Positions 7,201 through 12,803 are shown, numbered from the stretch's first letter. The stretch is DNA of 13,411 nucleotides from an uncultured Collinsella sp. (GCA_902492185.1 CABUKY010000036.1:1-13411); one strand, 5' to 3'. Notes: a model not told the origin generated them from the sequence alone. Made by a program: numbers and translations.

Positions 7201-8588
7201 CAATTGAGGTCGGTTCTTACCTGGAAGAGGGCCTTAATATTGCCGTATGCGGGGTCGTTGTTGTTACCCCAGGTTTTGCCCACCCAATCGTAGGCGAGCG
7301 AGCCGTACAGCTGTGTGGCGATATCCATCGTGAACAGCGGCGTGCAATGGTGGCGAAGGAGCTTGGTGTTTCTTGGATCGGTGCCCGAACCGGCACTCAT
7401 ACTCTTGTACTGATTCCACTTCCCCTTCATCTCGTCGAGGTAGCGGTTTGCCTGCTTGGCGCCCGACTCGCGCGGTGACTTCTTCCAGTACTCCGGATCC
7501 GGATTGCCCGAATCGTTCATGTAGCCGACCGGTTTGTATCCTCCGCCAAACAGTACATACCCGGCAAACGAGAAATCGAACAAAATGGGGAACGAGGGCA
7601 TCCAGCACGTGAACTTATTGCCGCCGATGCCGGGAAACGCCGCGGGGAAATCAAACGGAGTGACCTCTTGGTCCATGGTGGTGGGGACGATAGTGGTCGA
7701 GCCCGATTCCGCCTTTGCGGCCGGCGCGGTGACAACGGTCATGGGGGATGAGAGCGTGTAGGTTTTGCCCTGGTAGTCGAGCACAAAGCGCAGCTTGCAC
7801 CCTTCCTCCAGAAGGCCCGAAGCTGCATCGAGGAACGTGTCTTCGAGTGTGAACGTCGCCAGATTATCCACGCCCGATACGCTGGCCTTGACTTGGCCAA
7901 TCTGCGTGACGGTTTCGGGTGAGCTGCCCGCGGCAGGCGTCACTTTGTTGATGCGCAGCGTTGCCTGTCCACCCTGTGGCAGATGTGCCTGCACGGTAAA
8001 GGCGTGCGTATCGGGCTGCTCGTTTACCGTGTCGTCCTTCGGCAATGCCATGAACGTAGCATCGGCGTACTGGATGTCCCATTCGTCGAATGTGAGCTGG
8101 CGGAAGTACGGCTCGCCGTCGGAAAGCGGACGCGTGGGCGCGGTTATGGCAGTGCCGCCTTGGACGCGTGCGAGGGGAATCTCGACATCACGGTAACCCG
8201 CCATGCTAATGGAGATGCCGCCGTTAAAGTCGTACGCGTCGAGAAGCGTCGCCTCGTCCACGTAGCCTTCTGAGAGCGGCGCGACCTCAAAGATGGCCGT
8301 GCCTTCGTCATCGGTCGTGGCGGTGAGCTGCTTGCCTGCGGCATAGCGCGATGTGAGCGTGACCTGAGCACCCGTGATGGGCGTATTCTTGTTGGCGACG
8401 TCGACCACGACCACGCCGAACATGGTGCGCGAGAGAACGAGCACCTTGAAGGGGTCTTCTTCGTCGGCATAGGCCTCGGTGGGGGCGAATGGTAGTATGA
8501 AAGCGTTTGCGCTGCCCGGCACGCGAGGCAGCATGATGCCTGCCAGCGAGGATGCTCCGGCGATAAGTAACGAACGGCGATCAAGCAT
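4236..8588 (-). CDS. Large Tat-type exported, LAxTG sortase-anchored surface protein
   Basis: This is a 1450-residue protein predicted to be exported and fixed to the cell wall; its activity is unknown. I chose the ATG at 8588 because it follows GGGAG by about eight bases and begins a signal peptide; the open frame extends 53 codons further upstream without one. The signal peptide opens MLDRRSLLIAGASSLAG, a twin-arginine pattern, with an AYA cleavage site near residue 41. Residues about 47-145 resemble a carboxypeptidase-regulatory or Cna-B-like beta fold. Residues 320-600 form an unfamiliar Trp- and Gly-rich region with amphipathic strands. Residues 740-1150 look like repeated beta blades. 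Residues 1185-1345 resemble an Ig-like domain (VRNDGNTLLTAGTIDLY). A Gly/Ser linker (1369-1387), LAGTGD (1402-1407), a hydrophobic helix and SARR complete a sortase anchor, with an acidic tail of about 17 residues. It contains 17 cysteines. The LuxR regulator lies 158 bases upstream. Confidence 0.87.
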   Translation of the reverse strand: MLDRRSLLIAGASSLAGIMLPRVPGSANAFILPFAPTEAYADEEDPFKVLVLSRTMFGVVVVDVANKNTPITGAQVTLTSRYAAGKQLTATTDDEGTAIFEVAPLSEGYVDEATLLDAYDFNGGISISMAGYRDVEIPLARVQGGTAITAPTRPLSDGEPYFRQLTFDEWDIQYADATFMALPKDDTVNEQPDTHAFTVQAHLPQGGQATLRINKVTPAAGSSPETVTQIGQVKASVSGVDNLATFTLEDTFLDAASGLLEEGCKLRFVLDYQGKTYTLSSPMTVVTAPAAKAESGSTTIVPTTMDQEVTPFDFPAAFPGIGGNKFTCWMPSFPILFDFSFAGYVLFGGGYKPVGYMNDSGNPDPEYWKKSPRESGAKQANRYLDEMKGKWNQYKSMSAGSGTDPRNTKLLRHHCTPLFTMDIATQLYGSLAYDWVGKTWGNNNDPAYGNIKALFQVRTDLNWTEQFTLGPVPFFLNVNPWVLAKLALAVGAHTHGSGAAFFKNISLDYSNTSGSFTIQIGLAVTFGAGVAGVASSAVRGAASLTLFIGYEKADGHQLPRLRVGADVDVDVILQFVMFKWTTKAWSGSWPTLLDSWNMSVNDGDQYVLQRSELALGEDTPYTLDACFGTPGNAEAGGVPQFIASATIVTNAELLARAEVKATARNVAPVVRDWDQAVARIELEANAESDDTGQIEHFVHALMENDENAAPMYAYTHIGQAKDTVANPNANSAGVSEDERGGIKPSSDNVLFAGVLSEAHMKLAMIAGVECLFRIASVRYGDNGRSRLVVHTKANGTWSAPTPVDFPLGFGESDVERDGIFDYDFDVVEYTDGRENQDAYVLLVSGERRDGDNTPFDAASTAGILSVVRLRISNDGVRVVSHTSWRSISRGRLQEDGYHCLQCPRITVGKTLVDGRLSGAYLHRRGTTAEKALGSEAEVALECFTLWSDDLGDSLTFRQVLRFPQAPSSIELGAPENINGKMVVPVAYETAGGCGCASYAVIGQSIAGWGVMSPDATVPHAVPWPQHTGFLATVNEQLQHITWTRGASAFATQPVGAAGCGPASFSVSNNGRCVLYVENTDGKVGQTYDEEGNPVAVMGKHFRIFASTLAGDLFTEPFVMCELDHPVDQITTFLTSGGMLSALATHIVSAEKSEAELHGIEVPLVACATPTGAVATSGAVVPGAAGESFMVTVRNDGNTLLTAGTIDLYREGSSQPFSSASIGFGVNARMASIYDPELAEDASANDMAHVKYALETLGTRFATHPLVADNGNAVLAPGCTAQFRMSFAIPESWSDEVGKRVTLYAKARNLVALDPVTLEEIRPGANSALGAVLHELHVPDAACERSEVQVGVCDNADTTGLHDAPMTADGSGGSGGSSSGSGSGSGSGKDHGNNKRPGKAGALAGTGDVNAPLTAAAAALAAAGAGLVAYSARRTALETDTADEVNSDRPR

Positions 8589-8625
8589 TTTTGGGCTCCC
8601 ATCCTGCAAATATCGGAGGAAATAA

Positions 8626-8689
8626 TCCAATTTTGTGAGAAGGTGCCCCGTGGCGGTAGTGCCGTTCGAGAGCCAAAATGTCCAATTTG
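8626..8689 (-). repeat. Direct repeat upstream of the surface-protein gene
   Basis: TCCAATTTTG (8626-8635) recurs as TCCAATTTG (8681-8689) 55 bases away, in the same orientation, between the LuxR stop and the surface-protein start. On the minus strand these read as CAAAATTGGA and CAAATTGGA, each followed by a T-rich stretch. They are AT-rich islands in GC-rich DNA and could be regulator sites, but the match is short. Confidence 0.3.
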
Positions 8690-8695
8690 AGTGCG

Positions 8696-8725
8696 CGAAA
8701 GCGTCAGGCCCCGGGAGCGCTTTCG
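8696..8725 (-). other. Hairpin between LuxR and surface-protein genes
   Basis: CGAAAGCG (8696-8703) and CGCTTTCG (8718-8725) are perfect 8-bp complements with a 14-base GC-rich loop, starting about 21 bases after the LuxR stop. No U-run follows in the direction of transcription. It could be a weak terminator, an attenuator or a processing site that sets relative expression of the two genes. Confidence 0.35.
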
Positions 8726-8746
8726 ATACGCCGGGCAGTCTGGCCA

Positions 8747-9751
8747 CTAGCGCAACATGTGGGCAACCAGCTCGGCGCGTGTGCCGATGCCAAGCTTTGC
8801 GTATACGCCGGATAGGCGGTTTTTAACGGTGCCCGGCGATACTTCCATATGGCGTGCGATTTCGGCGTTGGTCCACCCACGACAGGCGAGCATGGCCATG
8901 GTGAACTCCGTGGTCGTTAAATCGTCGGCAACGTCCTCGCCCGAATCGGGGTTGTGGATGCGCCGCCAGCCGCAGCTGAATCGATACGTAATCTCGATGA
9001 TACGTGCGAAATCGTCAGGGTATTGCGATTTTAGGCATGCCTCGATGAGCCCTTGCAAAAGGCCGTGATGCTCGCCAATGAGCTCAATAAGGCCGTCGGG
9101 ACGCGCAGTGTTCCAAGCAACTCCGAAGTGCGTTTTAGCGGCGTCGATGTCCTTGAGGCTCATACATGCCATGGAAGCTGCCAGGTGCAGGAACAGTTCC
9201 GAGATCGGATAGCTCCCCTGTTTCATGATCAGGGCGTTTTCCGCCATGCCCAGACTGCGGCCATATTCGCCGCGCAGGTACAGGGCATGCGCCATCACGT
9301 AGCTGGCGAACAGGCGCAGGCCTTCGGGCAGATGCGCCGCAAGCGGATAAAACTCTTCGGCAGAATACGGGGAAGACAAGTGCAGCAGGACGCTTGCGGC
9401 CGAGGCGAACAGGATGTGCATGACGTGTACGGCGGGTGATTCCTCGTCAGTTGGCGTATCGAGGATGCCCGCAAGACAACGGCGGGCGTCGGCGATACGG
9501 TTGAGCGACAGACTGGCGTATCCGCAGATAAAGCATGCGGAATAGCGCAGTGCGGAATCGGTGGCGTCAAGATAGGGGCGCGCCGTCTTGGCAGCGAAGG
9601 CGGCCTGTCCGCGAAAGTACAGCGCTTCTGCCGTGGCAATGGTGCGCGAATCGGGGTCGGAAATGCCTGCAACCGCAGCGTCAATCTGCCCCGGCACAAA
9701 GGCGGTGCACATCAACGGCATGGGAACGCATGGGTAGCCATCGCAGTCCAT
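8747..9751 (-). CDS. LuxR-family transcriptional regulator, soluble
   Basis: This is a 334-residue cytoplasmic DNA-binding regulator. The C-terminal 58 residues (277-334) are a LuxR/GerE helix-turn-helix: LTTTEFTMAMLACRGWTNAE, then IARHMEVSPGTVKNRLSGVY, then AKLGIGTRAELVAHML. The Thr-Val-Lys recognition helix and the KLGI turn are typical. The N-terminal 270 residues are alanine- and leucine-rich helical repeats resembling TPR-type sensor domains (for example FRGQAAFAAK and ARRCLAGIL). There is no receiver domain or membrane segment. I chose the ATG at 9751 because GGGAGA precedes it by about eight bases; the frame continues 69 codons upstream but that part is basic and does not resemble the family. 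The next gene on the same strand encodes the large surface protein, its likely target. The inducing signal is not visible. Confidence 0.9.
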   Translation of the reverse strand: MDCDGYPCVPMPLMCTAFVPGQIDAAVAGISDPDSRTIATAEALYFRGQAAFAAKTARPYLDATDSALRYSACFICGYASLSLNRIADARRCLAGILDTPTDEESPAVHVMHILFASAASVLLHLSSPYSAEEFYPLAAHLPEGLRLFASYVMAHALYLRGEYGRSLGMAENALIMKQGSYPISELFLHLAASMACMSLKDIDAAKTHFGVAWNTARPDGLIELIGEHHGLLQGLIEACLKSQYPDDFARIIEITYRFSCGWRRIHNPDSGEDVADDLTTTEFTMAMLACRGWTNAEIARHMEVSPGTVKNRLSGVYAKLGIGTRAELVAHMLR

Positions 9752-10024
9752 CTTCCATCTCCCAACAGCTGGCAACAATGCAGCAATTGTACTCCTGTTG
9801 TTCGGGACTGGAATTTGTGGGTATCGCCGACGATTATGCCGAACGTATAAAGGAAGACTAGCGGCTCTCTTGAACCCGAGGTCGAAGGGGGCGTTGTACA
9901 AGGCATATGGGGCCGAGTGGAAGTGGATCAAAAGAGCGCTACTTGACGTTTCATGCATAATGCCAACCGCCCCGCGACATCACGTTCGCAGCGCGCAGGG
10001 GCCGGAGAATCTTCGCGATGAGAG

Positions 10025-10053
10025 TTGACGTCTAATACCTTGCATCGTATAGT
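10025..10053 (+). promoter_or_regulatory. Promoter of the PadR-DUF1700 operon
   Basis: TTGACG (10025-10030) and TATAGT (10048-10053) are separated by 17 bases; both match the sigma-70 consensus at five of six positions. Transcription should start near 10060, about 30 bases before the PadR start codon at 10091. This is the best promoter in the window. Confidence 0.75.
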
Positions 10054-10070
10054 GTGTATAGCATAGTATA
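10047..10070 (+). promoter_or_regulatory. Three phased GTATA repeats over the -10 and start site
   Basis: GTATA occurs at 10047-10051, 10056-10060 and 10066-10070, spaced nine and ten bases, about one helical turn. The repeats cover the -10 element and the expected transcription start. PadR proteins often repress their own operon, so this is a reasonable autoregulatory operator, although it lacks the ATGT-ACAT dyad described for some PadR operators. Confidence 0.4.
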
Positions 10071-10090
10071 TGACGAGAGGAGGTGTGCGG

Positions 10091-10411
10091 ATGGAGGCCC
10101 AGATGAAGCGCGGCTTCCTGGAGGCCTGCGTGCTCGCGGCCGTCTCCGGCGAGGAGTCCTACGGCTACCAGATCGTGAAGGACGTGCCGGCGAGCATGGG
10201 GCTCACGGAGTCGACGCTCTACCCGCTGCTCAAGCGCCTGGAGAAGGCCGGGTGCATCACGGCGCGCTCTGCCGAGCACAACGGGCGGCTGCGCCGGTAC
10301 TACCGCATCACGGACGATGGGCGTGCGCGCATCGAGGAGTTCCTGGCCGAGTGGCCGTCCGTACGGGAGATTTACGCATACGTTGAGGGGGCGCACCATG
10401 ACGCGCGATGA
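10091..10411 (+). CDS. PadR-family transcriptional regulator
   Basis: This is a 106-residue single-domain winged-helix repressor, the usual length for the short PadR class. It begins MEAQMKRGFLEACVLAAVSG and continues with ESYGYQIVKDV and the signature STLYPLLKRLEKAGCITARS (residues 41-60), followed by the wing RRYYRITDDG. The ATG at 10091 is chosen because a perfect AGAGGAGGT (10076-10084) lies seven bases upstream; an earlier ATG at 10070 would place this site inside the coding region. The DUF1700 start codon lies inside its last codons, so the two are translationally coupled. In many Gram-positive bacteria PadR and DUF1700 genes form a stress-responsive membrane module. It probably represses its own operon through the GTATA repeats. 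Confidence 0.94.
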   Translation: MEAQMKRGFLEACVLAAVSGEESYGYQIVKDVPASMGLTESTLYPLLKRLEKAGCITARSAEHNGRLRRYYRITDDGRARIEEFLAEWPSVREIYAYVEGAHHDAR

Positions 10412-11021
10412 GTTTCTGGGCCGGTTGGGCGAGCTGCTTGCCTGCCTGCCGGCCGAGCAGGTGGAGGAGACCAAGGCGTTCTATGCGGAGGCCATCGCCG
10501 ACCGCATGGAGGACGGTATGAGCGAGGAGGAGGCCGTGGCCGCCATGGGCGCCCCCGGCGAGGTTGCCGAGGCCACGCTCGACGACCTGCCCGCCGTGCC
10601 GCGCGCGATCGCGAGGACGCGCCGGCGCAGCACCGCGCTGCTGTGGGTGCTGACCATCGTGGGCTCCCCGGTGTGGGTGCCGCTGCTCGCCGCCTTCGCC
10701 GCCGTGGCCGTCACGGTCTATATCTGCATCTGGGTGCTGGCGCTCTGCGTGTGGATCGTCGCGGCGGCACTCGGGGGCGTGGGCGTAGTTGAGCTCCTGC
10801 TTGCCGTAAGCGGCGTCACCATCGGCCACTTCCCGTACGCCCTCGCCTCGGCGGGCGTGGGGCTCGGCCTCGTCGGCGTGGCGCTCTTCGTTGGTGCTGG
10901 CGCTTGGGCCGCCTCAAAACAAATTGCGCGCCTCTCGGCGCTCTGGGCGAGGAAGGCCGCCTCGCCCTTCTGGAAGGGTAAGGGCGAGAAGGGCGGCGCT
11001 GCCGCGCATCTCGCGGCGTAG
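10398..11021 (+). CDS. DUF1700 (HAAS domain) membrane protein
   Basis: This 207-residue protein follows the PadR gene with a 14-base overlap, the standard arrangement for this pair. Residues 1-65 form the HAAS-like helical domain (MTRDEFLGRLGELLACLPAE, then AIADRMEDGMSEEEAVAAMG). An Arg-rich stretch (ARTRRR, 72-77) leads into several hydrophobic segments between about 79 and 170, giving an integral membrane protein with its N-terminus probably cytoplasmic. The tail is Lys- and Gly-rich. The family is thought to sense or modulate membrane state, partnering PadR, but no biochemical activity is established. The start at 10398 is set by homology and by the GAGGGGG site about seven bases upstream inside the PadR gene. 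Confidence 0.88.
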   Translation: MTRDEFLGRLGELLACLPAEQVEETKAFYAEAIADRMEDGMSEEEAVAAMGAPGEVAEATLDDLPAVPRAIARTRRRSTALLWVLTIVGSPVWVPLLAAFAAVAVTVYICIWVLALCVWIVAAALGGVGVVELLLAVSGVTIGHFPYALASAGVGLGLVGVALFVGAGAWAASKQIARLSALWARKAASPFWKGKGEKGGAAAHLAA

Positions 11022-11036
11022 AAAGGAGTGAGTACC

Positions 11037-11318
11037 ATGACCAGCGCGAAGAAGATCTACCTCGCCGTGGCGGGCGGGCTCGTTGCCGCGGGTGTTGTCC
11101 TCGCGGGCATTGGCTTTATCGCTTCGGGTTTCGACCCGGCCGTGTTCACAACCCAAATCGACACGCGCGACAGCACCATCGTGCTCGGCGGCGTCGAGGT
11201 GGACGACCCGACGGGCCTCCCCCTCATCGAGCAGCTCGCCGGAATCGGCGAGGTCGACACCTCCGGCATCACCGCGTCCGAGTCCCCTGCTGCCCCGGAG
11301 GCGCCCACCGCTCCCTAA
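11037..11318 (+). CDS. Small membrane-anchored protein of the PadR-DUF1700 operon
   Basis: This 93-residue protein begins 15 bases after the DUF1700 stop with AAAGGAG eight bases before its ATG. Residues 5-31 are a basic N-terminus and one hydrophobic segment (KKIYLAVAGGLVAAGVVLAG), acting as an uncleaved anchor or signal sequence. The rest is a short, acidic external part ending in an Ala/Pro-rich tail. In related operons the third gene often encodes a DUF4097-type exported protein with a similar N-terminus but a long beta-helical body. Here the body is absent, so this may be a shortened version; I cannot show that from one sequence. A GTG at 11028 is an alternative start but overlaps the ribosome site. 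Confidence 0.7.
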   Translation: MTSAKKIYLAVAGGLVAAGVVLAGIGFIASGFDPAVFTTQIDTRDSTIVLGGVEVDDPTGLPLIEQLAGIGEVDTSGITASESPAAPEAPTAP

Positions 11319-11480
11319 GCATAGCGTGCCCGGACGCCCCGTCCGTCGGGCTGTGCAAGCCTGTGGAACCCGGACCTCAACCCCAACCCAACCGGCCTCG
11401 AGCCTGCGTCGATTCGCTCCCCGTCCCGCGCGGGGGCCCATGACGCATACCCAAAATCCATCCGAGGAGAAAGGAACGCA
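11319..11480 (+). other. Untranslated gap before the ABC ATPase gene
   Basis: The 162 bases hold a GC-rich imperfect hairpin (CGGAC-GCCCC-GTCCG near 11332) without a T-run and the palindrome CCCGCGCGGG. No promoter is clear. An overlapping open frame (11083-11484) crosses the gap but is arginine- and proline-rich and unlike a protein. The ATPase is probably read from the PadR promoter. Confidence 0.35.
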
Positions 11481-11798
11481 ATGACGACAGCCATGCCCCT
11501 CCGCCTTCACGGGGTCACGAAGGCGTACCGCGGGAGGACCGTCCTCGGCCCCATCGACCTCGCCCTCGAGGCGGGGCGCGTCTACGGGCTCATCGGCGAA
11601 AACGGCGCCGGGAAGTCAACGCTCATCTGTATCGTCACTGGCACCGCCAGCCCCAGCTCGGGCTCGGTTGAGCTGTTCGGCGAGCGCGGCGGGCGCGGGC
11701 TTGCCGCCGCCCGGAGGCGTATGGGCTACATGCCCGACGCGAGCTCGGCCTACCCGGGGCTCTCTGCGCGGGAGAATGGATTTGCAACGGTTGCTTAA
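11481..11798 (+). pseudogene. ABC transporter ATP-binding protein, truncated after about 99 codons
   Basis: The start has AGGAGAAAGG upstream and opens MTTAMPLRLHGVTKAYRGRT. The A-loop region is followed by the Walker A motif GENGAGKST (39-47) and a Q-loop region reading MGYMPDASSAYPGLSAREN, where Asp stands at the usual Gln position. Family members then continue with ENL and about 100-200 further residues carrying the ABC signature, Walker B and the H-loop. Here the frame leaves the family at residue 99 and ends six codons later (GFATVA), so none of these is present and the product cannot be a working ATPase. The break coincides with an IS3-type remnant at about 11778. No permease gene remains nearby. 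It was the fourth gene of the PadR operon. Confidence 0.85.
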
Positions 11799-11865
11799 AC
11801 ATTTTTTACAGGGACAGCCCTGCGTTCCTGAACTCAACTGGGCTCATGTAGACCAGTGTCGAAGG
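11778..11865 (-). mobile_element. Remnant of an IS3-family element (3' end of the transposase)
   Basis: On the minus strand a frame ending at 11806 reads PSTLVYMSPVEFRNAGLSL and then stops. This matches the last residues of IS3-family transposases, which commonly end with a motif like HSxLGYMSPVEFR followed by a few residues; the Gly is replaced by Val. After the stop come TAAAAAATGTTT and GCAACCGTTGC up to about 11778, which would be the element's terminal sequence. The catalytic DDE part is entirely missing. Boundaries are estimates: the left one from where the ABC protein loses similarity, the right one from where transposase similarity ends. Confidence 0.5.
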
Positions 11866-11947
11866 GGCAGTCGCCCCAGTCCGCGTACCAGACCTGTGTG
11901 CCGCCGAGGGAATACTTCCTCCAGTAGGGCCAGTGCGGGACGTCCAT
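11834..11947 (-). CDS. Small ORF of 37 codons, probably cut off by the IS remnant
   Basis: The frame starts with ATG (11947) after AGGAAGAGAGG, 20 bases downstream of the PH-domain gene, so it is well placed for translation in the same operon. The peptide begins MDVPHWPYWRKYSLGGTQVW and continues with YADWGDCP, which is rich in aromatic residues. The last nine or so codons overlap the transposase remnant in another frame, so the original gene was probably longer and has lost its 3' end. I do not recognise the family. It is either a truncated gene or a small peptide. Confidence 0.4.
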   Translation of the reverse strand: MDVPHWPYWRKYSLGGTQVWYADWGDCPFDTGLHEPS

Positions 11948-11967
11948 CCTCTCTTCCTTTCGGGGCG

Positions 11968-12417
11968 TCAGGCGCCGGGCCCAAGGCCGCACCTGCGCCC
12001 CAGCTCCGCCACGAGGGCGTCGTTGTCTCTGACCGAGACGATGGCGTCGCCGTCGTAGGGCGCCTCGATGTAGACGCGGTCGAGCGAGTTGGCCGTCCCC
12101 GCCCAGAGCGTCCTGGTGCGCCGGACGCCCCGCACGTGGGCGTAGGGTATCACCGAACGCGTCCCAGCGTACACGACGACGAGGCGGTCGCCGTAGAGCT
12201 CGAGGCGATTGCTGCGGACGGGAAGGGCAGCCAGGGCCACGAGGGCCGGGATGGGCAGCAGCGCGAGCCAGCCCCATAGGAGCGCGGGACTCGAGCTCAG
12301 GAAACACGCGATACACGCCGCGGATAAACCGCCCGCCACAATCACCATGGCCGCTATGAACCACGGGTCTGTCCTGCCGGGGAACACCCGCTCCGGCCGC
12401 TCGCCCTTCTCGCCCAT
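11968..12417 (-). CDS. Bacterial PH-domain membrane protein
   Basis: This is a 149-residue protein with two hydrophobic segments (about residues 21-40 and 45-62, including WFIAAMVIVAGGLSAACIAC and WGWLALLPIPALVALAAL). A C-terminal domain of about 80 residues follows that resembles the bPH_6 type of bacterial pleckstrin-like domain: RLELYGDRLVVVYAG, then SVIPYAHVRGVRRT and NSLDRVYIEAPYDGDAIVSV. Such domains face the cytoplasm next to two transmembrane helices; their ligand is unknown. I chose the ATG at 12417 because GGAAGG lies about six bases upstream; the frame continues 29 codons further without a better signal. A TATACT -10 lies about 45 bases upstream. It is convergent with the truncated ATPase and may once have belonged to a transporter locus. 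Confidence 0.75.
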   Translation of the reverse strand: MGEKGERPERVFPGRTDPWFIAAMVIVAGGLSAACIACFLSSSPALLWGWLALLPIPALVALAALPVRSNRLELYGDRLVVVYAGTRSVIPYAHVRGVRRTRTLWAGTANSLDRVYIEAPYDGDAIVSVRDNDALVAELGRRCGLGPGA

Positions 12418-12462
12418 TACGGCCCTTCCGTCTCTTGCACCCCTCCCGGAACTGTCCACATC

Positions 12463-12493
12463 AGTATAGCCAATGCTTTTTCTGATTTGTCGA
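12463..12493 (-). promoter_or_regulatory. Candidate promoter of the PH-domain gene
   Basis: On the minus strand TATACT (complement of 12463-12468) matches the -10 consensus at five of six positions. TCGACA (complement of 12488-12493) matches the -35 at five of six. The 19-base spacing is longer than ideal. The start would fall near 12455, about 38 bases before the ATG at 12417. Confidence 0.4.
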
Positions 12494-12515
12494 GAAGCCG
12501 GCATTTGGGGGCATT

Positions 12516-12803
12516 TTGGATAGCGAACAGTTCAAACAAGAAGCTGAGAAAATAGAACAAAGCCTGAGTGCCTTGAGAGTCGCCGAGCGCAATGCAGTGA
12601 TTCCCTTTATGAACGGCGACTTTACCCAATGGGATCTATATCTGGCATCCTCCTCTGAGTATGCGATGAGACTGATAGACGGATTTATCTCCATGCTCGA
12701 ATCGAGGAATCTTGTTTGCGTCTCCCAGCTTCTCCGCGCACAGGTTGGAGTCTGCCTGCGGACATTCGCGTTATTCGCCGCCGAAGACCAGGATGACTTT
12801 CTC
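12516..12803 (+). pseudogene. 5' fragment of an unidentified gene
   Basis: About 95 codons read as a normal protein from a TTG start at 12516, with GGGGG four bases upstream. The product is acidic and helical, opening (M)DSEQFKQEAEKIEQSLSALR. It includes ASSSEYAMRLIDGFISMLES and SQLLRAQVGVCLRTFALFAA, a pattern seen in uncharacterised DUF5677-like proteins of gut bacteria; that identification is tentative. After Asp-Asp-Phe (about 12800) the frame becomes Arg-, Trp- and Ser-rich because it reads antisense to an arginase fragment, and it stops at 12992. The gene has therefore lost its 3' end. The fragment is less GC-rich than the genes on its left. Confidence 0.6.

Larger units (their letters stand above)
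9752..10090. other. Divergent intergenic region between LuxR and PadR genes
   Basis: This 339-base region separates two regulators transcribed away from each other. At its right end is the PadR promoter with GTATA repeats. Near the LuxR start there is a small palindrome, ACAAT at 9775-9779 and ATTGT at 9786-9790. I found no convincing promoter pair for the LuxR gene and no gene in 9800-10020. Confidence 0.5.

Noticed and set aside
8589..8747. Upstream extension of the surface protein by 53 codons to a GTG at 8747
   Set aside because: It would bury the signal peptide, cover the hairpin and the repeats, and ignore the GGGAG site before the ATG at 8588.
9752..9958. Upstream extension of the LuxR protein by 69 codons
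   Set aside because: The added segment is basic and low in family resemblance, and the internal ATG at 9751 has a good ribosome site.
11083..11484. Plus-strand frame bridging the 93-residue protein and the ABC ATPase
   Set aside because: It overlaps a better frame, is Arg/Pro/Ser-rich, and its final codons are simply the ATPase ribosome site.
10914..11510. Minus-strand 198-codon frame opposite DUF1700 and the small membrane protein
   Set aside because: It is an antisense shadow in very GC-rich DNA, rich in Arg and Gly with no motif.
11808..11822. CAGGG-ACAG-CCCTG hairpin as a terminator for the truncated ATPase
   Set aside because: The stem is only five pairs and no T-run follows on the plus strand; it more likely belongs to the end of the transposase gene.
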